Assembly: GCA_964527835.1 (NCBI GenBank)
Contig: CAZGNV010000012.1
Coordinates: 1 to 64,000, forward strand
Origin: JAFDCJ01 sp964527835
GTDB lineage: Bacteria; Desulfobacterota; Desulfobacteria; Desulfobacterales; JAFDCJ01
Reading direction: 5' to 3'
Length of the DNA: 64,000 nucleotides
The translations under genes and the position numbers were made by a program. Below, piece after piece: positions 1-8,472 of this stretch. The notes below the pieces were generated by a model. It did not search any database. It was not told the DNA's origin and saw only the letters and a list, made by a program, of their open reading frames with translations. The stretch's first letter is position 1. Each line of letters opens with the position of its first letter.

Positions 1-285
1 TTCCTTGCCGGATAAAGGTCGGCCGGTGGTGCACTTTATTTGACGCTTACAAAAATAGAATGAAAAGTTACCAGCGATTTGAATTGAAAGCAGGATGATA
101 TTTAGCTCAGAAAGCACTCCGCAGGTAGCAAGAGCGGTTGGATCCTCAGGTTGCGCGTTCATTCCGCATGCGATTGTTGATCACGAAATTTGTCGTAAAA
201 TTACTCTGATTCTTTATCGCTGTCAAGAAATTATTTTAAAGTACTACATTGACCTTATTGAAGGGGCAGGACTTTAACCGTGGTT

Positions 286-1245
286 TTATGAGGACGATTT
301 TCTTCGCTGGGCCAATATTTTGATCATCATGGAACCGATGCCCATGGGATCAATGGCTTCGGCTTTCAATTGTGCCAGAGTATCCACAAAAGCCCTGGCC
401 GGCGGAGACAACTGTTGGCCTTTCAGATAGGCGATGCTGACATCCATAAAAACTTTGGGCCCTTTCAAGGGCACGGTGGCCAGCTTTTTCTCCTTGATTT
501 CGACAGCCACCGCCTCGCGCACCAGAAAGGAGACCCCCTCGGCGCGCATGACCAGCTGTTTGATAAACTCGGTGTTGCTGGTTTCCATCAGCACATCGGC
601 AACCGCGTTGTCGCGCTCAAACAACTGTTCGACCAGCTTGCGCGTGCCGGAACCGGTTTCTTTCATGATAAAAGGCTCGCCGGCCAGGTCTTTGAAGGTG
701 ATCGCACCCTTGCGCGTCAGGGGGTGGTCGGGGGCGGTGATGATCACCATCTCTTCTTTGCTGAAGGGAATAAAATGCACTGCCGGATCGTCCGTCACCC
801 GGGCGATGACGGCGACTTCGTTTTGCAGCTCCAGCAGGCTGTGGATCATGTCCAGGGAGCTGCCTTCATCCAGATGAATCCGGATGCGGGGATAGGCGCG
901 GTGAAAGCCTGAAATCATAAACGGCATGAAATAGCGCGCATAGGTCTTGGTGGTGCCCAGCCGCAAAACGCCGCGTTTGAGCTGCCTCATTTCATCAATG
1001 GCATTTTCGATCTGCTTTTCGTATTGAAAAATGGTGCGCGCATATTCGAAAAGGGTCTGTCCCTCATCGGTAAGAAAAACGCGCCGCCCGCGTTTTTTAA
1101 ACAGTTTCAAACTGCAGAACTCTTCAAAGGCCTTGACCTGGGCGGTGACCGCCGGCTGGGTGATAAAAAGCTTGCCGGCAGCCACGGTAAAATTCAAATG
1201 CTTGGCGGCCTGGTAAAATACCCGCAATTGGTTGAAGTTCAGCAT
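286..1245 (-). CDS. LysR-family transcriptional regulator
   Basis: 319 residues, the usual size for a LysR regulator. A winged helix-turn-helix occupies about residues 1-60 (LRVFYQAAKHLNFTVAAGKL, then QPAVTAQVKAFE) and a periplasmic-binding-like effector domain about 90-295 (GVLRLGTTKTYARYFMPF). The ATG is preceded by a strong GGGAGGT ribosome binding site. It is transcribed divergently from the phenylphosphate synthase-like operon, the classical arrangement for a LysR protein controlling its neighbour, and a CATAAG-N5-CTTATG palindrome lies between them. The family assignment is firm. That it regulates the aromatic operon, and which effector it binds, are inferences from position only. Confidence 0.93.
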   Translation of the reverse strand: MLNFNQLRVFYQAAKHLNFTVAAGKLFITQPAVTAQVKAFEEFCSLKLFKKRGRRVFLTDEGQTLFEYARTIFQYEKQIENAIDEMRQLKRGVLRLGTTKTYARYFMPFMISGFHRAYPRIRIHLDEGSSLDMIHSLLELQNEVAVIARVTDDPAVHFIPFSKEEMVIITAPDHPLTRKGAITFKDLAGEPFIMKETGSGTRKLVEQLFERDNAVADVLMETSNTEFIKQLVMRAEGVSFLVREAVAVEIKEKKLATVPLKGPKVFMDVSIAYLKGQQLSPPARAFVDTLAQLKAEAIDPMGIGSMMIKILAQRRKSSS

Positions 1246-1367
1246 TGCACCTCCCGACAGCAGGTTTTGGATGCAAGTGAGAAGTGATGAAGTCGTCAGA
1301 AGTGACGAGTGTCAAATATCCAGCGTTAATCCTGCTTCTAAAAAAAAACTTATATTTCCTATCGATG

Positions 1368-1384
1368 CATAAGCTGTACTTATG
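1368..1384. promoter_or_regulatory. Candidate LysR operator (perfect palindrome)
   Basis: CATAAG-CTGTA-CTTATG is a perfect 6-bp inverted repeat with a 5-base spacer in the divergent LysR/synthase intergenic region. It contains the T-N11-A pattern expected of LysR-type binding sites. It lies just upstream of a possible promoter at 1406-1436 reading toward the synthase gene. Binding is inferred. Confidence 0.5.
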
Positions 1385-1405
1385 AATAACATAAATTTAA
1401 ATGGA

Positions 1406-1436
1406 TTGACAGGGATTTTTTAATGCTGCATAAAAT
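1406..1436 (+). promoter_or_regulatory. Possible promoter of the phenol-activation operon
   Basis: A perfect TTGACA (1406-1411) is followed after 19 bases by TAAAAT (1431-1436); the spacer is longer than ideal. It lies about 20 bp downstream of the CATAAG palindrome and would give a leader of roughly 185 nt before the ATG at 1628. The rest of the 382-bp region 1246-1627 contains no gene I can support. Confidence 0.35.
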
Positions 1437-1627
1437 CTGAACAGGATTTATCCAGTTTATGATCCTGCAATAATGTTGGGCGCTGCCGTCCTGATGCTCC
1501 TGATCTCGTTTTCGCTTTCCGGTGCAACGCTTTTTTTAACCCAACTGCAAATACCTTCAGCTCTCTCGAACGAGCCCGTCATGGCTCATGCAAATAGTTG
1601 TTAACCCCCAAAAAAAGGAGACTGAAA

Positions 1628-3481
1628 ATGGCAGACGACCAAGGAAGATTTCCGGATCCGCACGAGTTTCAGGTTCCCCCCGAACTTGAAGGCTGGCAAG
1701 AGATGTATCCCTCCCATCACCTGTTTTCCCAGGACCGGGGGGAATGGGAAAGCGCTCAATTCTGGTACCAGGACAAAATCCATGCTCCCGAGCCCTTGCC
1801 GCCCCTGGATCACATCTTCCAGGAGGCATGGCAGATCTCTTTATCGCAGTACACCACCCGGGTGTTCTGCATCCCTCCGGCCCAGGGAATCGCCCAGCGC
1901 GTGGTGGGCTGCTACCTGTACATCTGCGCCATCGCACCGCCGCCCGACGAAATCATCGGCGAAAAGGCCGCCTTGTTTGAAAAGCGCGTGTTTTACGTGT
2001 TCGAACATTACGAGGAATTGTGGGACAAGTGGCTGACCAAGTTCAAGGCCCTGGGCAATGAAATGCTGGCGGTCAAGGTCCCGGCCGAACTTCCCAAGTT
2101 CGTGCCCGAAGATCAGGTTCTGCCGGCTCCCACGGGCTACTATGACAGTTACAACCTGATCGAAGCCTTCGACAAACTGGTCAACCAGATGTTCAAGGGC
2201 TGGCAGTACCACTTCGAAATGCTGAACCTGACCTACCTGGCCTATCTCATGTTCGGCGACGTGACCCGCAAGCTGTTTCCGGGCATCAGTGAAAGCGCCA
2301 TCGGCAAGATGGTCGCCGGGGCCTACGTTTCCATGTTCAAGCCCGAAGAAGAGCTCTGCCGGCTGTCGCGGCTGGCGGTCTCCTCGGACGGTGTCGCCCA
2401 GATTCTCAAAAGCGACAAATCGGTGGATGAAAAAATCGCCGCCCTGCAGCAAACCCAGGAAGGCAAAAACTGGCTCGATGAATATGAAAAAGCCAGAGAT
2501 CCCTGGTTTTACGTATCCTGCGGCAGCGGCTGGTTCCACCACGAAGGCAGCTGGCTGACCCATCCGGAAATTCCCTATGGCTATATCAAGGGATACGTGG
2601 AAAGGCTGGAAAAAGGGGAGACCATCGAGCGCTCCCTGGAAAACATCGACAAGCAGCGCGATGAGATCGTCACCGAGTACCGCAAGCTGATCAAAACCGA
2701 TGAAGACCGCAAGGCCTTCGATGATGCCTACAACACCATTCGAACCATCTACCGCTACGCCGAAGACCATCTGTTCTGGGTTGAGCACTGGTTTCACACC
2801 ATCTGGTTTTCCAAGATCCGGGAAATCGGCACCCTGCTGGTCAACAACGGCATGTTGGACGAGGTCGACGACATCTTCATGTTCAACCGCTATGAAATCC
2901 CGCAGCTTTTGACCGAGGTGGCCACCGGCTGGGCCCTGGGAGTGGATATTCCCATGCGCAGCAGCTACTACAAAGCCACGGCCGCCAAACGCAAAAAGAT
3001 TCTCGAGGCCGCCGGCAAATGGAACCCCACCCCGGCCCTGGGCGTACCACCCGAAGAAGTGGCCGAGCCTTTTACCATCATGCTGTGGGGCATCACCACT
3101 GACAAGGTCAAGGAATGGCTCAAAGGCGTCGATGCCACCGCCGACACGGATGTTTCCGAAATCAAGGGCTTTGCCTCTTCGGCCGGCGTGGTGGAAGGCC
3201 CGGCGCGAGTGCTCAAAATGCTCAAGGACATCGTGGACCTGCAGCCCGGTGAGGTGCTGGTGTGCCCCTCCACCAATCCATCCTGGGCGCCGGTGTTTAC
3301 CAACATCAAGGCCGCGGTCACCGATATCGGCGGCTTGACCAGCCATGCGGCCATTGTGTGCCGGGAATACGGTGTGCCCTCGGTCACCGGCACCGGCGTG
3401 GCCACGTCGGTCATCAAGACCGGAGACATCGTCAAGGTCGACGGTGACACCGGTGTGGTGACCATCGTTAAAAGAGCCTAG
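1628..3481 (+). CDS. Phenylphosphate synthase alpha-like subunit (PEP-utilising mobile domain)
   Basis: 617 residues starting at the ATG preceded by AAAAGGAG; an earlier in-frame start at 1598 has no ribosome site. The C-terminal 80 residues are a phosphohistidine swivel domain of the PEP synthase family. In GGLTSHAAIVCREYGVPSV the phospho-acceptor is His573, close to the His569 reported for the Thauera aromatica 70-kDa phenylphosphate synthase subunit. The ATP-binding part is absent here and is encoded by the next gene, so PEP-synthase functions are split over two polypeptides as in phenylphosphate synthase. The expected reaction is ATP-dependent phosphorylation of phenol (or a similar hydroxyarene) to the aryl phosphate, with phosphohistidine as intermediate. 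A generic PEP synthase-like dikinase is the alternative, but the adjacent UbiD/UbiX/ligase set favours aromatic carboxylation. Confidence 0.8.
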   Translation: MADDQGRFPDPHEFQVPPELEGWQEMYPSHHLFSQDRGEWESAQFWYQDKIHAPEPLPPLDHIFQEAWQISLSQYTTRVFCIPPAQGIAQRVVGCYLYICAIAPPPDEIIGEKAALFEKRVFYVFEHYEELWDKWLTKFKALGNEMLAVKVPAELPKFVPEDQVLPAPTGYYDSYNLIEAFDKLVNQMFKGWQYHFEMLNLTYLAYLMFGDVTRKLFPGISESAIGKMVAGAYVSMFKPEEELCRLSRLAVSSDGVAQILKSDKSVDEKIAALQQTQEGKNWLDEYEKARDPWFYVSCGSGWFHHEGSWLTHPEIPYGYIKGYVERLEKGETIERSLENIDKQRDEIVTEYRKLIKTDEDRKAFDDAYNTIRTIYRYAEDHLFWVEHWFHTIWFSKIREIGTLLVNNGMLDEVDDIFMFNRYEIPQLLTEVATGWALGVDIPMRSSYYKATAAKRKKILEAAGKWNPTPALGVPPEEVAEPFTIMLWGITTDKVKEWLKGVDATADTDVSEIKGFASSAGVVEGPARVLKMLKDIVDLQPGEVLVCPSTNPSWAPVFTNIKAAVTDIGGLTSHAAIVCREYGVPSVTGTGVATSVIKTGDIVKVDGDTGVVTIVKRA

Positions 3482-3496
3482 CAAGCAGCGCAGCGA

Positions 3497-3564
3497 CCGC
3501 TTTTCCAAAGCGGCCCGGTTTGAAGAATAACCGGCCCTGGCCCCTTCCCCTTCCGGGGAAGGGG
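3497..3564 (+). repeat. Three consecutive hairpins between the two synthase genes
   Basis: Within the 120-bp gap are CCGCTTT-tcc-AAAGCGG (3497-3513), CCGGTT-N8-AACCGG (3515-3534) and CCCCTTCCCC-ttcc-GGGGAAGGGG (3541-3564), each with a perfect stem. None is followed by a T-run, so they are not classical terminators. They could stabilise or process the mRNA and set different levels of the two subunits (inference). Confidence 0.6.
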
Positions 3565-3601
3565 CGCGGGAAAGAAATGAAATTTTTGGGGAGAAACAGC
3601 A

Positions 3602-4672
3602 ATGCAATGGATCCTGGATTTCAGCGAACTGGATAAAAATTCACTTCCGGCAGTGGGAGGCAAAAATGCCAGCCTGGGGGAAATGATCAAAGCCGGCATC
3701 CGGGTGCCGCCCGGATTTGCCGTGACCACCCAAAGCTATTCGGCATTCATCGATAAGGCGGGAATCAAGGCCCGGATTTTCGACTGGCTTTCCAACCTGG
3801 ATCCAGATAACATGGAGACGCTCAATCAGGCAGCGGCCGGCATTCAGGAGTTGATCCTGACCGCCGCCATTCCCGAAGACATCCAAACCGCCATCTCGCA
3901 AGCCTATACCAATCTCTGCAAGCGGTGTGCGGTTGACCCGGTGGCCGTGGCGGTGCGCTCCAGCGCCACCGCTGAAGATCTGCCCACGGCCAGTTTTGCC
4001 GGACAACAGGACACCTACCTGTGGGTGATGGGTACGGACCGGGTAGTGGAGAATGTCAGAAAGTGCTGGGCCAGCCTCTTTACCGCCCGGGCCATCAGCT
4101 ACCGGGTCAAAAACAACTTTCCCCATGAAAAAGTTCTGATCAGCGTCGGAGTCCAGAAAATGGTCAACTCCAAGGCCGCAGGCGTGATGTTTACCATCAA
4201 CCCGACCAACGGCGATATTTCCAAGGTCGTGATCGAAGGCAGCTGGGGCTTGGGCGAAACAGTGGTCTCGGGGTCGGTCAACCCGGATAAATTCGTGGTC
4301 GACAAGGTGATGATGGAAATCAACGAACGGGCCATCTCCACCAAGCACATCGAGTGCATCTTTGATGTTGAAAAAGGCGAGGTTGTCGATGCCGACGTTG
4401 ACGAAGAGATGCAGTGCAAGTGCTGCCTTGAAGACATGGAGATCAAGGAGCTGGTAAAAACAGCCAAGAGCATCGAATCCCATTACGACCGCGCCATGGA
4501 TATCGAGTGGGCCATCGACAAGGACTTCCCATTTCCGGAAAACATCTTCATCGTTCAGGCACGCCCGGAAACCGTCTGGAGCCAGAAAAAGGTCGAGCCC
4601 AAGATCGGCGGCAAGACGGGACGTCAGCTGCTGATGGAGCAGGCCATGAAACGGATCAAACTTCCGGGGTAA
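3602..4672 (+). CDS. Phenylphosphate synthase beta-like subunit (PEP synthase ATP-grasp domain)
   Basis: 356 residues, about 40 kDa, matching the N-terminal pyruvate-phosphate-dikinase/PEP-synthase ATP-binding domain and nothing more. Recognisable elements are VGGKNASLGEM near the N-terminus, AVRSSATAEDLPTASFAGQQ around 120-140, the GVMFTINPTNGD segment, and FIVQARPETVW near the C-terminus. It lacks the swivel His domain and the PEP-binding barrel, so it must work with the preceding subunit, which supplies the His. This two-polypeptide arrangement is that of phenylphosphate synthase subunits 1 and 2. The small CBS-domain third subunit of the characterised enzyme is not found nearby. Co-directional with the previous gene; start ATG follows GGGGAGAAACAGCA. 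Confidence 0.8.
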   Translation: MQWILDFSELDKNSLPAVGGKNASLGEMIKAGIRVPPGFAVTTQSYSAFIDKAGIKARIFDWLSNLDPDNMETLNQAAAGIQELILTAAIPEDIQTAISQAYTNLCKRCAVDPVAVAVRSSATAEDLPTASFAGQQDTYLWVMGTDRVVENVRKCWASLFTARAISYRVKNNFPHEKVLISVGVQKMVNSKAAGVMFTINPTNGDISKVVIEGSWGLGETVVSGSVNPDKFVVDKVMMEINERAISTKHIECIFDVEKGEVVDADVDEEMQCKCCLEDMEIKELVKTAKSIESHYDRAMDIEWAIDKDFPFPENIFIVQARPETVWSQKKVEPKIGGKTGRQLLMEQAMKRIKLPG

Positions 4673-4683
4673 AAGTTATGAAT

Positions 4684-4712
4684 TTGGAAGGGGGAATGCG
4701 GAAGTCGGAAAT
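4684..4712 (+). repeat. Short GGAAG/GGAATGC degenerate repeat
   Basis: An intra-operon spacer holds a run of GGAA-based words (TTGGAAGGGGGAATGCGG, then GAAGTCGGAAATTG). The same words recur at 23341-23380 and, on the other strand, at 48941-49036, always in the same orientation relative to the flanking genes. Confidence 0.6.
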
Positions 4713-4806
4713 TGTCGTATTTGGCGTTCAGCCCGGATATGTAAAAGTTGAGATGTAACTCAATATTCACCGTAACATCGACTTAAGAGAGGAGAAGAAC
4801 ATCAAA

Positions 4807-6213
4807 ATGAAAGACATGAGGGATTTTATCGCCAGAGGTGAAGAGACCGGTCTGTGCAAACGGATCACCGCCGAGGTGGACTGGAACCTGGAGCTGTCGC
4901 ACATCGCCAAGCTCAACGAGGAGCAAAGCGGGCCGGCGCTGCTTTTTGAAAACGTAAAAGACTATCAAACGCCGGTCATCACCAGTGTCTGCACCACCAC
5001 CCAGCGACTGGCGCTGATCATGGGCATGCCCCTTGAGTCCACCCTGGTGGATCTGTACAAGGAATGGGCCAAACTTGGCGAAGATCTGAAACCACCGAAG
5101 ATTGTCGATGCAGCCAGCGCACCTTGCAAGGAAAACATCTTGACCGGCGATGACATCGACCTTTACAAGTTCCCGGTGCCCCAGTGGTATCCCCTGGACG
5201 GCGGGCGCTATATCGGCACTGCCCATTTCATCATCAGCAAGGACCCAGAGACCGGCTGGGTGAACCTGGGCACCTACCGCAGCCAGCTGCTGGGCAAGGA
5301 CAAGATGGGCACCCAGTTCATCAAGGGCAAGCATGCCGACATCATGCTAAAAAAATACCAGGCCCTCGGCAAGCCCATGCCGGTGGCCTCGGTAATCGGC
5401 TGCGATCCCTTGCTGTTTATCCTCGGGGCGGCCCGCATTTCGGCTTTTACGTCCGAATACGATGTCGCCGGTGCGCTGCGCGGCGAGCCCGTGGAAGTCG
5501 TCCAGGGCGAGACCGTGGACCTGCCCATCCCGGCCCATGCGGAAATCGTCATCGAAGGCGAGGTGGACGCGGACAAGTTCATGGAAGAAGGACCGTTTGG
5601 CGAGTACACCGGCTATTATTCAGGCGTCGGCACGGATCCGCGCAATTTTATCGACGTCAAGTGCGTCACCCATCGCAACAACCCCATTTTATGGGGAACC
5701 ACCGTGGGCCGCGCCGTCACCGACACCCACATGACCATGGCGCTGTCTTACGGGGCGACTTTGTGGCAGCAGCTGCTGGCCATGAAAATACCGGGTCTGA
5801 AAGCCGTTTACTGCCCGCCGGAAGGCTCCGGGCGCTTTCTGGCCATCATCTCCATCAAGCAGATGTACCCCGGCCATGCCGACCAGGTGCTCACCGCCGC
5901 CATCTCGACGGAAATGGGCGCCTATGGTCTGAAAACGGTCATCGTGGTGGACGAGGACATCGACCCCTGGGATATCCCGCGGGTCATGTATGCCCTGAGT
6001 TTTCGGTTTCAGCCCAACCGCTCTCAGGTCATCAAACGCGGCCGGTCCACGCCGCTGGATCCATCCCTGCCCATCAACGCCCGGGAAATCACCGGCCGGC
6101 TTTTGTTGGACGCCACCATTCCCTATGACTGGAAGGAAAAACCGATTCCCATCGAACTGGATCCGGAAGTGGTGCAAAAAGTACAGGCCCGCTGGTCGGA
6201 GCTGGGGTTGTAG
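4807..6213 (+). CDS. ubiD: UbiD-family prenyl-FMN-dependent (de)carboxylase
   Basis: 468 residues, full length for UbiD. Characteristic blocks include YQTPVITSVCTTTQRLALIM at about 60-80, VASVIGCDPLLFILGA at about 195, and EGPFGEYTGYYSGVGTDPRN around 260-280. The protein binds prenylated FMN made by UbiX, encoded about 4 kb downstream in the same direction. Next to a phenylphosphate synthase-like pair the likely role is phenylphosphate carboxylase, giving 4-hydroxybenzoate. The T. aromatica enzyme uses two UbiD-like subunits plus two small ones, whereas only one UbiD is present here. A reversible hydroxybenzoate or other hydroxyarene decarboxylase is the alternative. A GGAGAAG ribosome site precedes the ATG. 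Confidence 0.9.
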   Translation: MKDMRDFIARGEETGLCKRITAEVDWNLELSHIAKLNEEQSGPALLFENVKDYQTPVITSVCTTTQRLALIMGMPLESTLVDLYKEWAKLGEDLKPPKIVDAASAPCKENILTGDDIDLYKFPVPQWYPLDGGRYIGTAHFIISKDPETGWVNLGTYRSQLLGKDKMGTQFIKGKHADIMLKKYQALGKPMPVASVIGCDPLLFILGAARISAFTSEYDVAGALRGEPVEVVQGETVDLPIPAHAEIVIEGEVDADKFMEEGPFGEYTGYYSGVGTDPRNFIDVKCVTHRNNPILWGTTVGRAVTDTHMTMALSYGATLWQQLLAMKIPGLKAVYCPPEGSGRFLAIISIKQMYPGHADQVLTAAISTEMGAYGLKTVIVVDEDIDPWDIPRVMYALSFRFQPNRSQVIKRGRSTPLDPSLPINAREITGRLLLDATIPYDWKEKPIPIELDPEVVQKVQARWSELGL

Positions 6214-6258
6214 CATCGTGGATATTTCAGCAACGATAGAACCCATAGACAAGGAAAC

Positions 6259-6792
6259 ATGATTATGTCAGACGCAAGCATGCTGGACGGCAAAAAAATC
6301 CTCATTGTGGATGACGAACCCGACGTTCTGGACACGCTGGAAGATTTGCTGCCCATGTGCGAGCTGGTCCGGGCGACCAGTTTCGAGGCTGCCAAAGAAT
6401 TGCTGGAAGCCCAGAATTTCGACATGGCCATCCTGGATATCATGGGGGTTGACGGCTACGGCCTGCTGGACATCGCCCGGCGCAAAAACGTGACTGCCGT
6501 CATGCTGACCGCTTACGCCTTCACGCCGGACAATGTGGTTCGCTCCATCAAGGAAGGTGCGGCCTCCTATATCCCCAAAGAGGAGCTGTCGCGCATCGCC
6601 GCCTTTCTGGAAGATGTGCTAAAGGCCAAGGATAAAGGAGAAAACCCGTGGGCGGCCTGGCAGCAGCGGCTGCCCCCCTCCTATTTTGAAAGGCGCTTCG
6701 GGGCCGCCTGGCAGGATAACGACCGGGAATTCTGGGAAAGGTTTCGTGCCAGCATCAAAGCCAGAAATGCAAAATCCAAGAAAAAAGAATAG
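6259..6792 (+). CDS. Single-receiver response regulator with basic C-terminal tail
   Basis: 177 residues. A CheY-like receiver spans about 10-125 with the acidic pair Asp18/Asp19 (ILIVDDEPDVL), predicted phospho-acceptor Asp60 (MAILDIMGVDGYG), Thr84 and Lys107. The remaining 50 residues are rich in Trp, Arg and Lys and show no known output domain. It sits between the UbiD and ligase genes in the same direction, which is odd for a metabolic operon. No kinase is adjacent; the nearest is the hybrid kinase at 38.7 kb. ATG codons at 6259 and 6265 are both possible starts. It might be a regulatory partner of the carboxylation enzymes, but that is speculation. Confidence 0.85.
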   Translation: MIMSDASMLDGKKILIVDDEPDVLDTLEDLLPMCELVRATSFEAAKELLEAQNFDMAILDIMGVDGYGLLDIARRKNVTAVMLTAYAFTPDNVVRSIKEGAASYIPKEELSRIAAFLEDVLKAKDKGENPWAAWQQRLPPSYFERRFGAAWQDNDREFWERFRASIKARNAKSKKKE

Positions 6793-6804
6793 AGGAGAGT
6801 TTTT

Positions 6805-8457
6805 GTGAAACCGATTCGATATACGCAGAAAATGGTGGATGAATTCGTTGCCAAGGGCTACTGGACCCAGGAGTTGTTTTTCGACTTCTGGGAGCGCAAC
6901 GCCCGCGAAGACGGTGACCGGGAAGCGCTGGTGGATTCGCGCTACCGGGTCACCTGGGCCGAGGCCAAACGCCTGGTCGATGCCATCGCTTACACCTGGG
7001 TGCAGATGGACATTCCGAAGTTTGCGCGCATCATCATCCAGTCGCCCAACAGTGTTTACGGTTTTCTGACCCGCATCGCCGCCGAAAGGGCCGGGCTCAT
7101 ATCGCTGACCGTCTATCCCTATCTTCGGCAGCGGGAGCTGGAATACATGCTGGAGCGCACCGAGGCCGCCGCGGTGGTCATTCCCCATGAATACCGCAAT
7201 TTCAATTATCTTGAAATGTACAAGGAGCTTCAAAACCGCTTCAGTCACCTGAAAAAGATCTTTCTGTTCGACGACGAGGTGCCGCAATCCGCCCCGCCTG
7301 AAACCTATTCCATCACCCAGCTGGCGCAGCAGGCGGCCACCGGCAGCGTGGATGAAGCCGCCCTTAAAGCCCGGCGGCTGGATCCCATCTGGAACGTGGC
7401 CCTGCTGACCACCACCTCCGGAACCACCGGGCTGCCGAAACTGGTGGAATGGCCCACCGCCCCCCGGGTGTGCACCTCCAAGGGACGGGTCGATATCTGG
7501 GGGCTGAACAAAAACGACATCACCATGGCCATCGCCCCCCATGCCGGCGGGGCGGCCGGCACCCTGACCTACTTTGCCGCACCGCTGGCCGGCGCCAAAA
7601 CCGTGATGCTGGAAGAATTTGAACCCGAAGCGGCCCTGGCTTTAATTGAAAAGGAACGCGCCACCGCCATCGGCGTGGTGCCCACCCACCTGGTGCGCAT
7701 GCTGGAGGTTGACACTTCAAAATATGACCTGAGTTCCCTGCGCTTTATCCGCTCGGCCGGCGGGTATCTTTCTCCCCAGGTGGCCGAGGAGGCCGAGGCC
7801 GCCTTCGGCGCGGTGATCACCAGCGACCTGGGCACCCAGGACATGGGATCGGTTTCCGGCTGCCGGGTGGAAGACTCCAAGGAGCTGCGGCGGCGCACCG
7901 TGGGGCGCATGCTGCCGGGCAACCAGGTGCGTCTGCTCGACGAAGACGGCAACGAGGTGCCCGACGGAGAACCCGGCATTCTTTATTTTCGCGGACCCCA
8001 TGCGCCGGCCGGCTACTACCGGGATGAGGAGTTGACCGCCACCGTCTTTGACCCGGACGGCTGGACCACCACCGGCGACATCGTCAAATTCGACCAACAA
8101 TGCCTGTGGATCCTCGGACGCGCCAAGGACATGATCATCCGCGGCGGTCAGAACATCTACCCGGCGGAAATCGAAGGCCTGCTCAACGAGCACCCCAAGG
8201 TGGCCTCGGTGGCCATCGTGGGATATCCGGACCGGGAAATGGGCGAGCGCGCCTGCGCTTACGTGATCCCCAAGGCTGGTCAGGCTTTTACCTTTGATGA
8301 AATGGTGGATTTTTTGAAAAAGAAAAATCTGGCCATGTTCAAGCTGCCCGAGCGGCTGGAAGTCGTCGACGAGTTTCCGGCTGTCGGCGATTCCGGTAAA
8401 ATCAACAAGGAAGTGTTGAAAAAAGAAATCGCCGCAAAAGTGGCCCAAGGTGCATGA
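6805..8457 (+). CDS. AMP-forming aryl-CoA ligase (4-hydroxybenzoate-CoA ligase-like)
   Basis: 550 residues, starting at a GTG with GAGGAGAG upstream. It is an ANL-superfamily acyl-activating enzyme: P-loop-like LLTTTSGTTGLPK at 200-212, GYYRDEELTATVFDPDGWTT, the TGDIVKFD motif and the hinge/C-terminal GRAKDMIIRGGQNIYPAEIE, ending with catalytic-Lys context GDSGKINKEVLKKE. It forms an acyl-adenylate and then the CoA thioester. In this operon the natural substrate would be the 4-hydroxybenzoate made by carboxylation of phenylphosphate, feeding the benzoyl-CoA pathway. Other aryl or acyl acids cannot be excluded from sequence. Confidence 0.85.
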   Translation: MKPIRYTQKMVDEFVAKGYWTQELFFDFWERNAREDGDREALVDSRYRVTWAEAKRLVDAIAYTWVQMDIPKFARIIIQSPNSVYGFLTRIAAERAGLISLTVYPYLRQRELEYMLERTEAAAVVIPHEYRNFNYLEMYKELQNRFSHLKKIFLFDDEVPQSAPPETYSITQLAQQAATGSVDEAALKARRLDPIWNVALLTTTSGTTGLPKLVEWPTAPRVCTSKGRVDIWGLNKNDITMAIAPHAGGAAGTLTYFAAPLAGAKTVMLEEFEPEAALALIEKERATAIGVVPTHLVRMLEVDTSKYDLSSLRFIRSAGGYLSPQVAEEAEAAFGAVITSDLGTQDMGSVSGCRVEDSKELRRRTVGRMLPGNQVRLLDEDGNEVPDGEPGILYFRGPHAPAGYYRDEELTATVFDPDGWTTTGDIVKFDQQCLWILGRAKDMIIRGGQNIYPAEIEGLLNEHPKVASVAIVGYPDREMGERACAYVIPKAGQAFTFDEMVDFLKKKNLAMFKLPERLEVVDEFPAVGDSGKINKEVLKKEIAAKVAQGA

Positions 8458-8472
8458 AGTAAAGGATCGGCG

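Noticed and set aside
95..277. 60-codon plus-strand ORF at the left end
   Set aside because: No ribosome site at usable spacing, no recognisable family and AT-rich composition; region 1-285 is treated as non-coding.
1841..3607. 588-residue minus-strand ORF opposite the synthase alpha gene
   Set aside because: Shadow frame of a GC-rich gene; composition typical of antisense frames and no domain match, while the plus strand has clear motifs.
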